DNA from: an uncultured Eubacteriales bacterium
Lineage (GTDB): Bacteria; Bacillota; Clostridia; Christensenellales; Aristaeellaceae
Direction: 5' to 3'
DNA length: 29,322 nucleotides
Assembly (NCBI GenBank): GCA_900548145.1
Contig: URJB01000027.1
Location: forward strand, 1 to 29,322
The notes under the pieces were generated by a model that saw only the letters and a program-made list of their open reading frames with translations, was not told the DNA's origin and made no database searches. The stretch's first letter is position 1, and each line of letters starts with the position of its first letter. Below are positions 15,144 to 23,433 of the stretch, one piece after another. The translations under genes and the position numbers were made by a program.

Positions 15144-17603
15144 ATGCGGATCTACTCTCTGAACGGCGAGCAGTGGCTCATGCGGCAGGCAGGGCAGGAA
15201 CAGTGGCGCAAAGCGAAAGTGCCCGGCTCGGTGTATGCCGACCTGATGCGGGACGGGACCCTTCCCGACCCCTTTTACCGGGAAAACGAGCTGGAGGCCT
15301 TTGCCCTGTTGGAAAACGATTTTGTGTATCAGCGCGTATTTGAAGCGGAAGAAACCATGCTGCAGAGCCGAAAGGTGCTGCTGCGCTGCGAGGGGCTGGA
15401 TACGCTGGCCCATGTCAGCCTGAATGGCCAGCCTGTGGGATACGCCGACAACATGCACATCACCTGGGAGTGGGACGTGAAGCCCCTGCTGCTGCCCGGG
15501 GAAAACGTGCTGGAGATCCGGTTCGATTCGCCCATCCGCTATGCGCTCAGCGAGTATGAAAAGCGCCCCGGCTGGTGCAGCACGGACGCGATTCCCGGCT
15601 TCCAGCATATCCGTAAGGCCCACTGCATGTTCGGCTGGGATTGGGGCCCCCGTCTGCCGGACGCGGGAATCTGGCGGCCGATCAGTCTGGTGTGCGTGAA
15701 CGAGGTCCGGCTGGAGGACGCGCTGATCCTGCAGGAGCATCGGGACGGAAAGGTCTTCCTGAAGGTCACGCCCCATGTGGAATGCGAGCCCGGCGCGGAA
15801 TGGAGCTGGTCGGCCGCCCTGACCACGCCAGAGGGCGAACGCCGCCCCATGGACGAGGACGGCCGCATCGTGATCGAAGACCCGCAGCTGTGGTGGCCCG
15901 CCGGTTACGGGGAGCAGCCGCTGTACGAGGTCTGCGTCACCGTCAACGCGCCCGACGGCCCCCAGCAGTGGAAGCGCCGCATCGGCCTGCGCACTCTGTC
16001 CGTCTCCCGGGAGAAGGATCAGTGGGGCGAGGAATTCTGCCATATCGTCAACGGGGTGAAGGTGTTTGCCATGGGCGGCGACTATATCCCGGAGGACAAC
16101 CTCCTCAGCCGGGTTACGCCGCAGCGCACCCGCCGCCTGCTGGAGGACGCGAAGCTGGCTCATTTCAACACCGTCCGCATCTGGGGCGGCGGATATTATC
16201 CCGACGATTTCTTTTATGATATCTGCGACGAGCTGGGCCTGCTGGTGTGGCAGGACTTTCTCTACGCCTGCGCCTTTTACGACCTGACCCCGGCGTTCGA
16301 GGCCTCCATCCGCAAGGAGACGGAGCAGAACGTGCGCCGCCTGCGCCATCACCCGTCGCTGGCCCTTCTGTGCGGCAATAATGAGATGGAGATGTTCCAG
16401 GCCGCTGCGCTGAAGCTGGATATGAACGGCGAGAACCACGAGTTTGCCCCGTCCGCCATGCATCATCACGCGGACTATATCAAAATGTTCGAGTCCATCA
16501 TCCCGGAAATTTGCCGCCGGGAAGCGCCCCAGACGTTCTACTGGCCCGCGTCCCCCTCCAGCGGCGGCTCCTACGACGACCCCAACGGCGAAAATCGGGG
16601 CGACGTGCATTACTGGGACGTGTGGCACGGCGAGAAGCCCTTTACCGAGTATCGGAAGTTCTTCTTCCGCTATACCTCCGAGTTCGGCTTCCAGTCCTTC
16701 CCCTGCCTGAAAACGGTGGAGAGCTTCACCCTGCCGGAGGATCGCAATATTTTCTCCCGGGTGATGGAGCGCCACCAGCGCAATAAGGCCGCCAACGGCA
16801 AGATTTTGTCCTATCTGAGCCAGACCTACCGCTACCCGGAGAGCTTCGATAACCTGCTGTACGCCTCCCAGCTGTTGCAGGCGGACGCCATCCGCTGCGG
16901 CGTGGAGCACTGGCGGAGGAACCGGGGCCGCTGCATGGGCGCGGTGATCTGGCAGCTGAACGATTGCTGGCCCGTGGCTTCCTGGTCGTCCATCGACTAT
17001 TTCGGCCGCTGGAAGGCGCTGCACTACGCGGCCAGGCGCTTCTTCGCCCCGGTGATGATCTCCTGTCAGGAAGAGGGCGAAGTGAGCCAAAATCCGCAGA
17101 TCAACGAGTTCCGCACTGAGCCTATCCGGGTCAGCGCCCGGCTGTGCGTCAGCAACGAGACCCGGGAAACGGTCGGCGGGCTGGTTCGCTGGGCCTTGCG
17201 CACCCCGGATGGGGCCGTTGTTCGGCAGGGCGAAAAGACGGTGGTCGTCCCCGCCCTGTCCAGCCGGTGGCTGGAGGAGGAAGCCTTCCCGGAGGCCAGC
17301 GTGACGGAGCATTACCTGAGCTATGCCTTCGTCGTGGAGGGCGAGGCCGTCAGCCGAGGCGCGGTGCTGTTCTGCGCACCCAAGCATTTCGCCTTCCGCA
17401 ATCCCGACCTGCGGGTCTCGGCGCAGGACGGCGAGATCACGGTGGAAGCGTCCGCTTTTGCCAAGGCCGTGTATGTGGAAAGCAACGACCCCGACCTGAT
17501 ACTCAGCGATAACTTCTTCGATATGGACCCCGGCATTCGGAAGCTGCAAGTGCTTCGGGGAAGCGCGGAGGGGCTTCGCGTCCGTAGCGTATACGACATT
17601 TGA
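15144..17603 (+). CDS. GH2 beta-mannosidase
   Basis: This 819-residue enzyme removes terminal beta-D-mannose from oligosaccharides with retention. The N-terminal jelly-roll domain (to about 170) ends in the family stretch RKAHCMFGWDWGPRLPDAG, diagnostic of GH2 beta-mannosidases as against beta-galactosidases or glucuronidases. An Ig-like domain follows, then the barrel with IWGGGYYPDDFFYDICDELG, the acid/base E414 in CGNNEME and the nucleophile E513 in YTSEFGFQSFP, then C-terminal beta domains. I start it at 15144, seven bases after AAGGAG (15131-15136), not at the earlier ATG 15126 which lies before that site. No signal peptide is seen, so it should be cytoplasmic. It is separated from the xyloglucan-like locus by terminator, strand change and its own promoter, so it probably serves mannan or N-glycan fragments. 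Confidence 0.94.
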   Translation: MRIYSLNGEQWLMRQAGQEQWRKAKVPGSVYADLMRDGTLPDPFYRENELEAFALLENDFVYQRVFEAEETMLQSRKVLLRCEGLDTLAHVSLNGQPVGYADNMHITWEWDVKPLLLPGENVLEIRFDSPIRYALSEYEKRPGWCSTDAIPGFQHIRKAHCMFGWDWGPRLPDAGIWRPISLVCVNEVRLEDALILQEHRDGKVFLKVTPHVECEPGAEWSWSAALTTPEGERRPMDEDGRIVIEDPQLWWPAGYGEQPLYEVCVTVNAPDGPQQWKRRIGLRTLSVSREKDQWGEEFCHIVNGVKVFAMGGDYIPEDNLLSRVTPQRTRRLLEDAKLAHFNTVRIWGGGYYPDDFFYDICDELGLLVWQDFLYACAFYDLTPAFEASIRKETEQNVRRLRHHPSLALLCGNNEMEMFQAAALKLDMNGENHEFAPSAMHHHADYIKMFESIIPEICRREAPQTFYWPASPSSGGSYDDPNGENRGDVHYWDVWHGEKPFTEYRKFFFRYTSEFGFQSFPCLKTVESFTLPEDRNIFSRVMERHQRNKAANGKILSYLSQTYRYPESFDNLLYASQLLQADAIRCGVEHWRRNRGRCMGAVIWQLNDCWPVASWSSIDYFGRWKALHYAARRFFAPVMISCQEEGEVSQNPQINEFRTEPIRVSARLCVSNETRETVGGLVRWALRTPDGAVVRQGEKTVVVPALSSRWLEEEAFPEASVTEHYLSYAFVVEGEAVSRGAVLFCAPKHFAFRNPDLRVSAQDGEITVEASAFAKAVYVESNDPDLILSDNFFDMDPGIRKLQVLRGSAEGLRVRSVYDI

Positions 17604-17686
17604 CAGATGTGGGGGATCAGGCCGGGGCGACCCGCTTGCGGCCCTGTTTCCCTGCGCTGCATTGATTTTTTTCATGAGAAAGGCGG

Positions 17687-18571
17687 ATGGAATTGTCTCG
17701 TTTTTGGATGGGTCTGCTTTTAATAGGCGTGCTGCTTTGCGGCCTTTGGTTTCCGGCGACGGCGCAGGTGTATGAACAGGAAATGCCCGCTGACTGGCAG
17801 GAGAAGGACGTTCTGCGGATAACGGCCTTCGCCGTGGGGGAGGGCGACGCGCTGCTGCTGCGGTGCGGCGGCGAAAGCATGATGGTGGACGGCGGCCCCA
17901 AGCCCTTTCGGGATCCCATGAAGGCGGCCATGGAGCAGCGGGGCATCCGCCATTTCAAGTATCTGCTGAACACCCATAGCCACGACGACCATATCGACGG
18001 ACTGTATTACCTGATGCTGAATGGCTTCACCGCCGACGAGTACCTGCACCCCTACACCGAGTGGTGGGCCCGGGCGGATAAGGAGCTGCATGGACGCACC
18101 ATCCAGCTGACGGAAAAGCTGGGCATTCCCAACCGGCAGGTGGGGGAAGGGGACACGCTGACGCTGGGCGGCGCGGAGCTGAAGCTGCACCGCTACACCA
18201 AGGTGAACAACACCAATGCCAAGTCCCTGCTGACCAAAGTGACCTTCGGACACGCTACGGTGCTTTTGTGCGCCGATATTACGGGCCGCGCCCAGAAGGG
18301 CTTTCTGACCCAGCTTGAGCCGGAAGAGCTGAAGGCGGATGTGATCAAAATCCCTCATCACGGCATCACCCCGGTAGAACCGGATTTTCTGACCGCCGTC
18401 AGTCCGGCCTTCGCCGTTGTGACCAATTACGCGGATGAAAAAAGGCTCTCCAAGCTGATGTACCAGCTGGAGGGCCGGGGGATCCCACATTATTTCAGCG
18501 GAGAGGGAACGGTGGAACTGGCCACCGACGGAACGGACTGGTACGTGTGGCAGACACTGGGCGAATTTTGA
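17687..18571 (+). CDS. secreted ComEC-like metallo-beta-lactamase-fold hydrolase
   Basis: The 294-residue protein starts with a signal peptide or membrane anchor (hydrophobic 7-25, possible cleavage after ATA). The rest is a metallo-beta-lactamase domain like the C-terminal domain of ComEC: FAVGEGDALLLRCGGESMMV (compare the DVGQGD motif), the metal-binding THSHDDHIDG (H97, H99, D101, H102), and IKIPHHGI later. Such stand-alone domains are common in Firmicutes; the substrate (nucleic acid or another phosphodiester) is not known. The start is uncertain: ATG 17687 is only three bases from AAAGG, while the in-frame TTG at 17693 is nine bases away. It converges with the UlaG-like gene with a single base between their stops. 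Confidence 0.85.
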   Translation: MELSRFWMGLLLIGVLLCGLWFPATAQVYEQEMPADWQEKDVLRITAFAVGEGDALLLRCGGESMMVDGGPKPFRDPMKAAMEQRGIRHFKYLLNTHSHDDHIDGLYYLMLNGFTADEYLHPYTEWWARADKELHGRTIQLTEKLGIPNRQVGEGDTLTLGGAELKLHRYTKVNNTNAKSLLTKVTFGHATVLLCADITGRAQKGFLTQLEPEELKADVIKIPHHGITPVEPDFLTAVSPAFAVVTNYADEKRLSKLMYQLEGRGIPHYFSGEGTVELATDGTDWYVWQTLGEF

Positions 18572-18572
18572 T

Positions 18573-19217
18573 TCAGCCCACGTCCATGACCAGCACCTCG
18601 GGACGCTCACTCATGTCCCGGGCCGTCAGCCGCAGGAAGGGCGCACGGGCCGCTTTTGGGGCGTTGATCTGCTGCAGGAACGTCTCCACGCCGGCAATGG
18701 GCATGTCCGGGTCGAAGTCCGTTTTGTAATGCATAGGGATGGTCAGCCGGGGACGGATCAGCTCCCGCGCCTGCGCGGCTTCCGCCGCGTCGATGGTGTA
18801 GTAGCCGCCAACGGGCAGCAGCAGCACGTCCACCCGGCCCAGCTCCCGCACCTGCGCGGGCGTGGGAATGTGCCCCAGATCGCCTAAGTGGGCGATGCGC
18901 AGTCCTTCGCTTTCCAGCACGAACATCAGGTTTTGTCCCCGGTGCGCGCCGCCATGATGGTCGTGGCAGCAGGGGATGCCCGTCAGCCGTACGTCGGGCG
19001 CGGGCTGCACCTTTCCGGCCGTGTCGATCAGCTTATGTTCGCCGGTCAGGCTGCTGACCCCGTCGTGATCGTGGTGATGGTGGCTGACGACGCACACGTT
19101 CGCGGCGATCCGGCGCTTGGGGTAATCGTAGAACTCCCCATAGGGATCAAAGGCGACAACGGTGCCTTTTTCGGTAGTAACGGTGAAGAAGGAATGCCCC
19201 CAGTATTCCAGCAGCAT
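18573..19217 (-). CDS. UlaG-like metal-dependent hydrolase (metallo-beta-lactamase fold)
   Basis: The 214-residue cytoplasmic protein carries the binuclear metal site typical of the UlaG/YtkL branch (COG2220): SHHHHDHDG (H46, H48, D50, H51), CCHDHHGG (about 93-100), LGDLGH and a final MHYKTD. Members of this branch hydrolyse lactones or phosphoesters; the substrate here is unknown. The ATG is preceded by AAGGAGC seven bases upstream and follows the stop of the unknown 174-residue protein by three bases, so it is the third gene of a minus-strand operon with DUF1934. Confidence 0.88.
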   Translation of the reverse strand: MLLEYWGHSFFTVTTEKGTVVAFDPYGEFYDYPKRRIAANVCVVSHHHHDHDGVSSLTGEHKLIDTAGKVQPAPDVRLTGIPCCHDHHGGAHRGQNLMFVLESEGLRIAHLGDLGHIPTPAQVRELGRVDVLLLPVGGYYTIDAAEAAQARELIRPRLTIPMHYKTDFDPDMPIAGVETFLQQINAPKAARAPFLRLTARDMSERPEVLVMDVG

Positions 19218-19220
19218 GGC

Positions 19221-19745
19221 TTACGCTCCTTTCTGGTTTTGCAGATGGACGTTCAGCAGCTGGCCGCCCAGCGTGGGCAGCGGTTTCCCCTGCCGCAGAA
19301 GGGCGGCGCAGGTCTCGTGAAGGGATTTGAGTTCTCCGGGTCGTACCGTCCAAAGCCACAGGGCCCGGTTCAGCTCCATGGGCTGGACGGCCAGCGGCGC
19401 GGGATGCAGCAGCAGCAAGCGGCACAGCGAATAGGCGGCGAAGTCTTCCTCCCGTTTTGGAAAGGCGTGAAGTTCAAGGGTCAAACTGCCCGCCATGTCC
19501 TGCCAGACAGCGTCCGCCCGGTCAATGAGCCATAGCCCCGGCCGTTTTTCCGGCAGGAGCCGCCAACCCAGACGGGTCAGCGTTTCTTCGGCCCCGGACA
19601 GGTCGCCGCCCCGGCGGGGCAGGTCGCACACCAGCAGCCCCTCCGGCGTATCGCTGAAACGGAGAAAGCAGCCGTTCAGGCTGAAAGGCTGCAAGGCTTC
19701 GTACAGCGCCGCTTTTGCATCCGTCAGAGAGACCAGCTCATTCAT
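19221..19745 (-). CDS. conserved-looking protein of unknown function
   Basis: I do not recognise this 174-residue soluble protein. It has no signal peptide or membrane helix. Features seen are a start MNELVSLTDAKAAL, a basic and leucine-rich middle (YSLCRLLLLHPAPL) and a tryptophan pair LWLWTV. Its ATG lies inside the end of the DUF1934 gene (ATGAATGA, 8-base overlap) with no separate ribosome site, so it is probably made by translational coupling. Clean open frame, tight packing between two recognisable genes and the same codon bias as its neighbours support it as a real gene. Confidence 0.75.
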   Translation of the reverse strand: MNELVSLTDAKAALYEALQPFSLNGCFLRFSDTPEGLLVCDLPRRGGDLSGAEETLTRLGWRLLPEKRPGLWLIDRADAVWQDMAGSLTLELHAFPKREEDFAAYSLCRLLLLHPAPLAVQPMELNRALWLWTVRPGELKSLHETCAALLRQGKPLPTLGGQLLNVHLQNQKGA

Positions 19746-20160
19746 GGGCTTCGTTTTGGCGCATCAGCCGAATTTCCATTTCATGGGACGCGGCGAACTG
19801 GCCGTTCAGGTCCATCTGGTAATGGAGCGAAATTTCTCCGCCTTCTTCATCCAGCCGCGTTTTGAGCCGGGTGCAGAACAGCGCCAGATCCATGCTGCCG
19901 AAGGGCGTGTCATACTGCCCCTCGTAGCGCTGGCCCCGGCGGAAGATCATCTGGGTGGCGTAGTCCCCGCCGCGCTCCATCATCAGCGTGTCGTCCTCCA
20001 GTGTGATGGTAATGGGCTGGGGCGGCAGGGCTTCGTCCAGCACCTCCTCATAGGTCAGCACGGAGCGGCCGTCCTCCAGCGTGAGCCTGCCCGAGGTCAG
20101 CAGGGTAATGGGTTCTTCCTCGTCGTCGCGGCGGGCGACGGCCTGCAGGGAAACCAGCAC
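19738..20160 (-). CDS. DUF1934 (YwiB-like) small beta-barrel protein
   Basis: The protein matches the DUF1934/YwiB family: ITLLTSGRLTLEDGRSVLTYEE near the start, ITITLEDDTLMMERGG, then TPFGSMDLALFCTRL and GGEISLHYQMDLNGQ at the end. The family has a lipocalin-like barrel and no firm biochemical role. The only canonical start in frame is GTG 20160, but it has no ribosome site at a usable distance and would remove the first conserved strand (TLTIPV). GAGG at 20186-20183 is seven bases before an in-frame ACG at 20175, which would give MLTIPVLVSLQ, the N-terminus expected for the family. An in-frame TGA at 20187 excludes a longer protein. It is first of three genes on this strand. Confidence 0.82.
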   Translation of the reverse strand: MLVSLQAVARRDDEEEPITLLTSGRLTLEDGRSVLTYEEVLDEALPPQPITITLEDDTLMMERGGDYATQMIFRRGQRYEGQYDTPFGSMDLALFCTRLKTRLDEEGGEISLHYQMDLNGQFAASHEMEIRLMRQNEAHE

Positions 20161-20238
20161 GGGAATCGTAAGCGTACTACCACCTCATTATGGAAATCCT
20201 TGAGAATGTACTATATCACAGAAAAGAGGAACGATGCA

Positions 20239-21162
20239 ATGCTTTGTCTCAAAGCGCGGGCGAAAATCAACTGGACGCTGGATATTCTGGGCCGGCGGGC
20301 CGACGGCTACCATCAGATGGATATGCTGATGCAGTCCGTTCGGCTGGCGGACACCCTCTGGCTGGAGGAAAGCGACCGGCTCACGCTGGAGGACGCGGGG
20401 CAGGGCTTTCACACCGAAGCGGGGGACGGAGAGGCCTGCGCCGCTCCCGTTCCTTTTGATGAAAACAATCTGGCGGTCAGGGCCGCCCGGGCGCTGCAAA
20501 AGGCCGCGGGGATCGAAAACGGCGCGCGGATGCGGCTGCGCAAGGCGATCCCCTCCGGGGCGGGCATGGGCGGCGGCAGCGCGGACGCAGCTGCGGCGCT
20601 GATCGGCCTGAACCGCCTGTGGAACTTGAATTTTTCGACAGCAGAGCTGGAGCGCATCGGCCTGACCGTGGGGGCGGACGTGCCCTTTCTGGTGCGGGGC
20701 GGTCTCTGCCGCGCCGAGGGCGTGGGCGAACAGCTGACCTCCCTGACCCCTGCGCCAAAGTGCTGGCTGGTGCTCTGGCAGCCCTGCGATGGACTGAGCA
20801 CCGGCGAAATCTTCACGGCCTTTGACTATACGCCTTCGGAAAGGCTGGCCCGGCCCCAGACCCTCCGGGCGGAGGAAGCCTTGCTGGCGGGAGACTTGCC
20901 CGCACTGGCGGCTTCCATGAACAATGTGCTGGAAGGAGTCAGCGCGGCAAAACGCCCGCAGCTGGAACGCGCCCTTCACCGGCTGGAAGAATTGGGCGCA
21001 CTGCGGGCCATGATGACGGGCAGCGGCTCGGTAGTCTACGGCCTGTTCGGGTCGGAGGGGGCCGCAAACGCGGCGCTTTCCGGGCTGGATAAGGAAAAAG
21101 GCTTCCGCGCAGTGACCTGCACGGAAGCCCAAGGGGTGGAGTTTATTCCTCCTCTTTCGTAA
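20239..21162 (+). CDS. ispE: 4-diphosphocytidyl-2-C-methyl-D-erythritol kinase
   Basis: IspE phosphorylates CDP-methylerythritol with ATP in the non-mevalonate route to isoprenoids. The 307-residue length is normal for this GHMP kinase. The N-terminus ARAKINWTLDILGRRADGYH is typical, with K9 as the likely catalytic lysine. The ATP-binding loop is PSGAGMGGGSADAAAAL from residue 105, and GADVPFLVRGG contains the catalytic aspartate D147; the third motif MTGSGSVVYGLF is near the end. ATG 20239 is eight bases after AGAGGA and is the right start; the frame is open far upstream only by chance. The 3' end overlaps the convergent P-II-like gene by 20 bases. Confidence 0.96.
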   Translation: MLCLKARAKINWTLDILGRRADGYHQMDMLMQSVRLADTLWLEESDRLTLEDAGQGFHTEAGDGEACAAPVPFDENNLAVRAARALQKAAGIENGARMRLRKAIPSGAGMGGGSADAAAALIGLNRLWNLNFSTAELERIGLTVGADVPFLVRGGLCRAEGVGEQLTSLTPAPKCWLVLWQPCDGLSTGEIFTAFDYTPSERLARPQTLRAEEALLAGDLPALAASMNNVLEGVSAAKRPQLERALHRLEELGALRAMMTGSGSVVYGLFGSEGAANAALSGLDKEKGFRAVTCTEAQGVEFIPPLS

Positions 21163-21808
21163 ACCCGAACCCGGCGATCTCCGTCACTGGCAGGGAAAAC
21201 ACGATGGAGCCGGCGGGGGAGTCGGGACCCGCTTCTTTCAGAATGGAACGCATGATGGCCGTTTTCTGCTCCGTCTTGGTCAAGATCAGGACGATCTCCT
21301 TTTCCGAGGCCAGAGAAACGGCGTAGAATTTCTGGGCGCTATGAGAGCCGGTGCCCTTGCCGTGCACAACGGTGCCGCCGGTGGCCCCGGCCGCCCGGGC
21401 GGCGTTCATCACCAGATCGGTGCAGCCCTCGTTGGCGATGGCCAGAATCAGCTCGTAGTCAAAATTCAGCTCCGGGGTATATTTGGGCGATTGTTCGCCG
21501 CTGAGATAAGCCAAGGTCTTTCCTCCTCCCACACTTTTCACGGGTACCGCAATGGTGATGCCCTGCCCCGGCATCCCCAGAAACAGCTTGCGCTTCAGCT
21601 CCCGGATCAGCTCCCGGGTTTTTTCCGGGCTGGCAACGTTCAGAACGATGCGCTTGAAGTTGTTCTCGATGCCCAGCAGATCCATCATGCTGCGGGTGGC
21701 GGTGCCGCGGCCGTGGGTCGCGATGCTCATGGGCATCCCCAGCTGCTGGCAGAGCTCCGTCATAGCGTCCAGCGTGTCCGGATGGATGATCGAAATGATG
21801 TAATTCAT
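21143..21808 (-). CDS. tandem P-II-like signalling protein
   Basis: The 221-residue protein contains two copies of a P-II-type ferredoxin-like domain (about 1-105 and 112-221). Each ends in a ligand-loop-like stretch with glycine-rich sequence (MPGQGITIAVPVKSVGGGKT; GATGGTVVHGKGTGS). P-II proteins sense adenylate nucleotides and 2-oxoglutarate and bind transporters. No conserved tyrosine for uridylylation is apparent. The gene starts four bases after the stop of the DUF1538 membrane protein, on the same strand, and such pairs are known from other bacteria, so it probably controls that protein. The minus-strand ribosome site GGGGGTGA overlaps the upstream stop. Confidence 0.85.
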   Translation of the reverse strand: MNYIISIIHPDTLDAMTELCQQLGMPMSIATHGRGTATRSMMDLLGIENNFKRIVLNVASPEKTRELIRELKRKLFLGMPGQGITIAVPVKSVGGGKTLAYLSGEQSPKYTPELNFDYELILAIANEGCTDLVMNAARAAGATGGTVVHGKGTGSHSAQKFYAVSLASEKEIVLILTKTEQKTAIMRSILKEAGPDSPAGSIVFSLPVTEIAGFGFTKEEE

Positions 21809-21812
21809 CGGT

Positions 21813-23270
21813 TCACCCCCAAAGTTCGACGATATCGTCGTCGCCGTATTCAGGCTCGGGCTGCGCGGCAGGCTTGCGGCGGCCGTAGAGCACGCCCATC
21901 GTCTGGATGGAAATCAGCGGCATCATGGCAACCAGCGCCACCACGCCGAAAGCGTCCTGCAGCACATTGCCGCCCAGCGCCGCGCTGGCTCCCATCATGA
22001 ACTGCAGCATGAACGTGGCGGTCATGGGGCCGGAGGCAACGCCGCCGGAGTCGAAGGCGATGGCCGTGTAGATGTCCGGCACAAAGAAGGTCAGGCCCAG
22101 CGCCAGCGCATAGCCGGGCACCAGGAACCACAGGATGGAAATGCCCGTCAGCACCCGGAGCATGCTCAGCCCCATGGCGATGGCAATGGCGATGGAAAGG
22201 CTCAGCTTGATGGCCTTGCCGGGGATCATGCCCTCGCTGACCTCTTCGATTTGCTTTTCCAGCACGTAGACCGCCGGTTCGGCAGAGATGATGAACCAGC
22301 CCAGCAGCATGGCCAGCGGGATCAGCCAGTAATAGGTCCAGCCGTTGGTCAGCGCCCCGCCCAGCACCGTGCCCAGAGAGGAAAAGCCCACGTTGACCCC
22401 GGTCAGGAACAGCACCAGCCCCACATACGTGTACAGAATACCCACGCAGATCTTGAGGAAGGAGCGCCGGTTCAGCCGGAAGCTGCACACCTGAAAGATC
22501 AGGAAGATCAGCACCACCGGCGAAAGCGCCACGGCCATTTCCTTCAGATAGACGGGAATGGCGGTCAGGTAGGCCCTGCCGATGGCCGCGGTGTTTGCAA
22601 AGGAAAGCACGCTGGTTTCCACGACGGTTTCCGGGCTGGAATAGAAGAAGCCCAGCACCAGCACCGCCAGAATGGGGCCGATGGAGCACAGCGCCACCAG
22701 ACCGAAGCTGTCCGCCTCAGCCTTTCTGTCGCTACGGATGTTGGAAACGCCCACGCCCAGCGCCAGAATAAAGGGGACGGTCATGGGCCCGGTGGTCACG
22801 CCGCCGGAATCGAACGCCACGCTCAAAAAGTCCGAATCGGCCAGCGCGGCCAGCGCAAAGACAACGCCGTAAAAGATCAGCAGCAGCCACCGAAGCTGAA
22901 TGCCCCGGATGATGCGCAGCATGCACACCGCCAGAAAGAAGCCTACGCCCAGCCCCACCGTGACCAGCAGCACCGTGCTGTTGATGTGGGGCACGGTTTC
23001 CGCCAGCACCTGCAGGTCAGGCTCGGCAATGGTGATGGCAAAGCCCAGCACCAGACTGACCAGCAGGATCAGCGGCAGGTTGCGGCTCTTGGTCAGCGAC
23101 GTGCCGATGCGGTTGCCGATGGGGGTCATGGAAGTTTCCGCGCCCAGCGTAAAAATGCCCATGCCCACGATGATCAGAATGGAGCCCAGAAAAAAGCTCA
23201 GCAGAAGATCGGGCGACACCGGCGATACGGACAGACACAAAAGCCCTACGATCAGCAGAATCGGAAGCAC
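21813..23270 (-). CDS. DUF1538 integral membrane protein, putative transporter
   Basis: The protein has about 12 membrane helices in two homologous DUF1538 halves. Each half shows GxE/NxxxxxxG (LGAETSMTPIG; TGVNVGFSSLG), an AEP motif (ITIAEPDLQVLA; IISAEPAVYVLE) and FDSGGVxxGPMTxxF (VAFDSGGVTTGPMTVPF; IAFDSGGVASGPMTATF). This pseudo-symmetric layout suggests a carrier, but the family's substrate is not established. GTG 23270 is the first canonical start but lacks a ribosome site. The frame is open upstream, and AAAGGAGG (23367-23360) lies eight bases before an in-frame ATC at 23351; a start there adds 27 residues with the family-like KIKESALSVLPI. It is first in an operon with the P-II-like gene. 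Confidence 0.88.
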   Translation of the reverse strand: MLPILLIVGLLCLSVSPVSPDLLLSFFLGSILIIVGMGIFTLGAETSMTPIGNRIGTSLTKSRNLPLILLVSLVLGFAITIAEPDLQVLAETVPHINSTVLLVTVGLGVGFFLAVCMLRIIRGIQLRWLLLIFYGVVFALAALADSDFLSVAFDSGGVTTGPMTVPFILALGVGVSNIRSDRKAEADSFGLVALCSIGPILAVLVLGFFYSSPETVVETSVLSFANTAAIGRAYLTAIPVYLKEMAVALSPVVLIFLIFQVCSFRLNRRSFLKICVGILYTYVGLVLFLTGVNVGFSSLGTVLGGALTNGWTYYWLIPLAMLLGWFIISAEPAVYVLEKQIEEVSEGMIPGKAIKLSLSIAIAIAMGLSMLRVLTGISILWFLVPGYALALGLTFFVPDIYTAIAFDSGGVASGPMTATFMLQFMMGASAALGGNVLQDAFGVVALVAMMPLISIQTMGVLYGRRKPAAQPEPEYGDDDIVELWG

Positions 23271-23348
23271 CGACAGCGCTGATTCCTTGATTTTTTCCTG
23301 AACGAGACTGCGGGTTTGTTTGAGTTCCTGTTTTCGGTTGCTTTTTCG

Positions 23349-23367
23349 GATGGATGGTTCCTCCTTT
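23349..23367 (-). promoter_or_regulatory. ribosome site pointing to an ATC start for the DUF1538 gene
   Basis: On the minus strand AAAGGAGG (23367-23360) is followed by eight bases and ATC (23351-23349), in frame with the DUF1538 coding region through 27 open codons. No ATG, GTG or TTG lies in frame within reach of this site. Confidence 0.5.
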
Positions 23368-23433
23368 CGATATTTTCGGGAGTATGGCGGGGGACACTTT
23401 CAGCCGATACTTCCCACATTTTACGATACTAAA

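Noticed and set aside
17604..17686. Terminator between the beta-mannosidase and the secreted hydrolase
   Set aside because: The possible stem CAGGCCG/CGGCCCTG is imperfect with a long loop and only three T residues follow.
19495..20238. 248-residue N-terminal extension of ispE
   Set aside because: It overlaps the DUF1934 operon on the other strand, is arginine- and glutamine-rich, and IspE proteins start at the ARAKIN motif.
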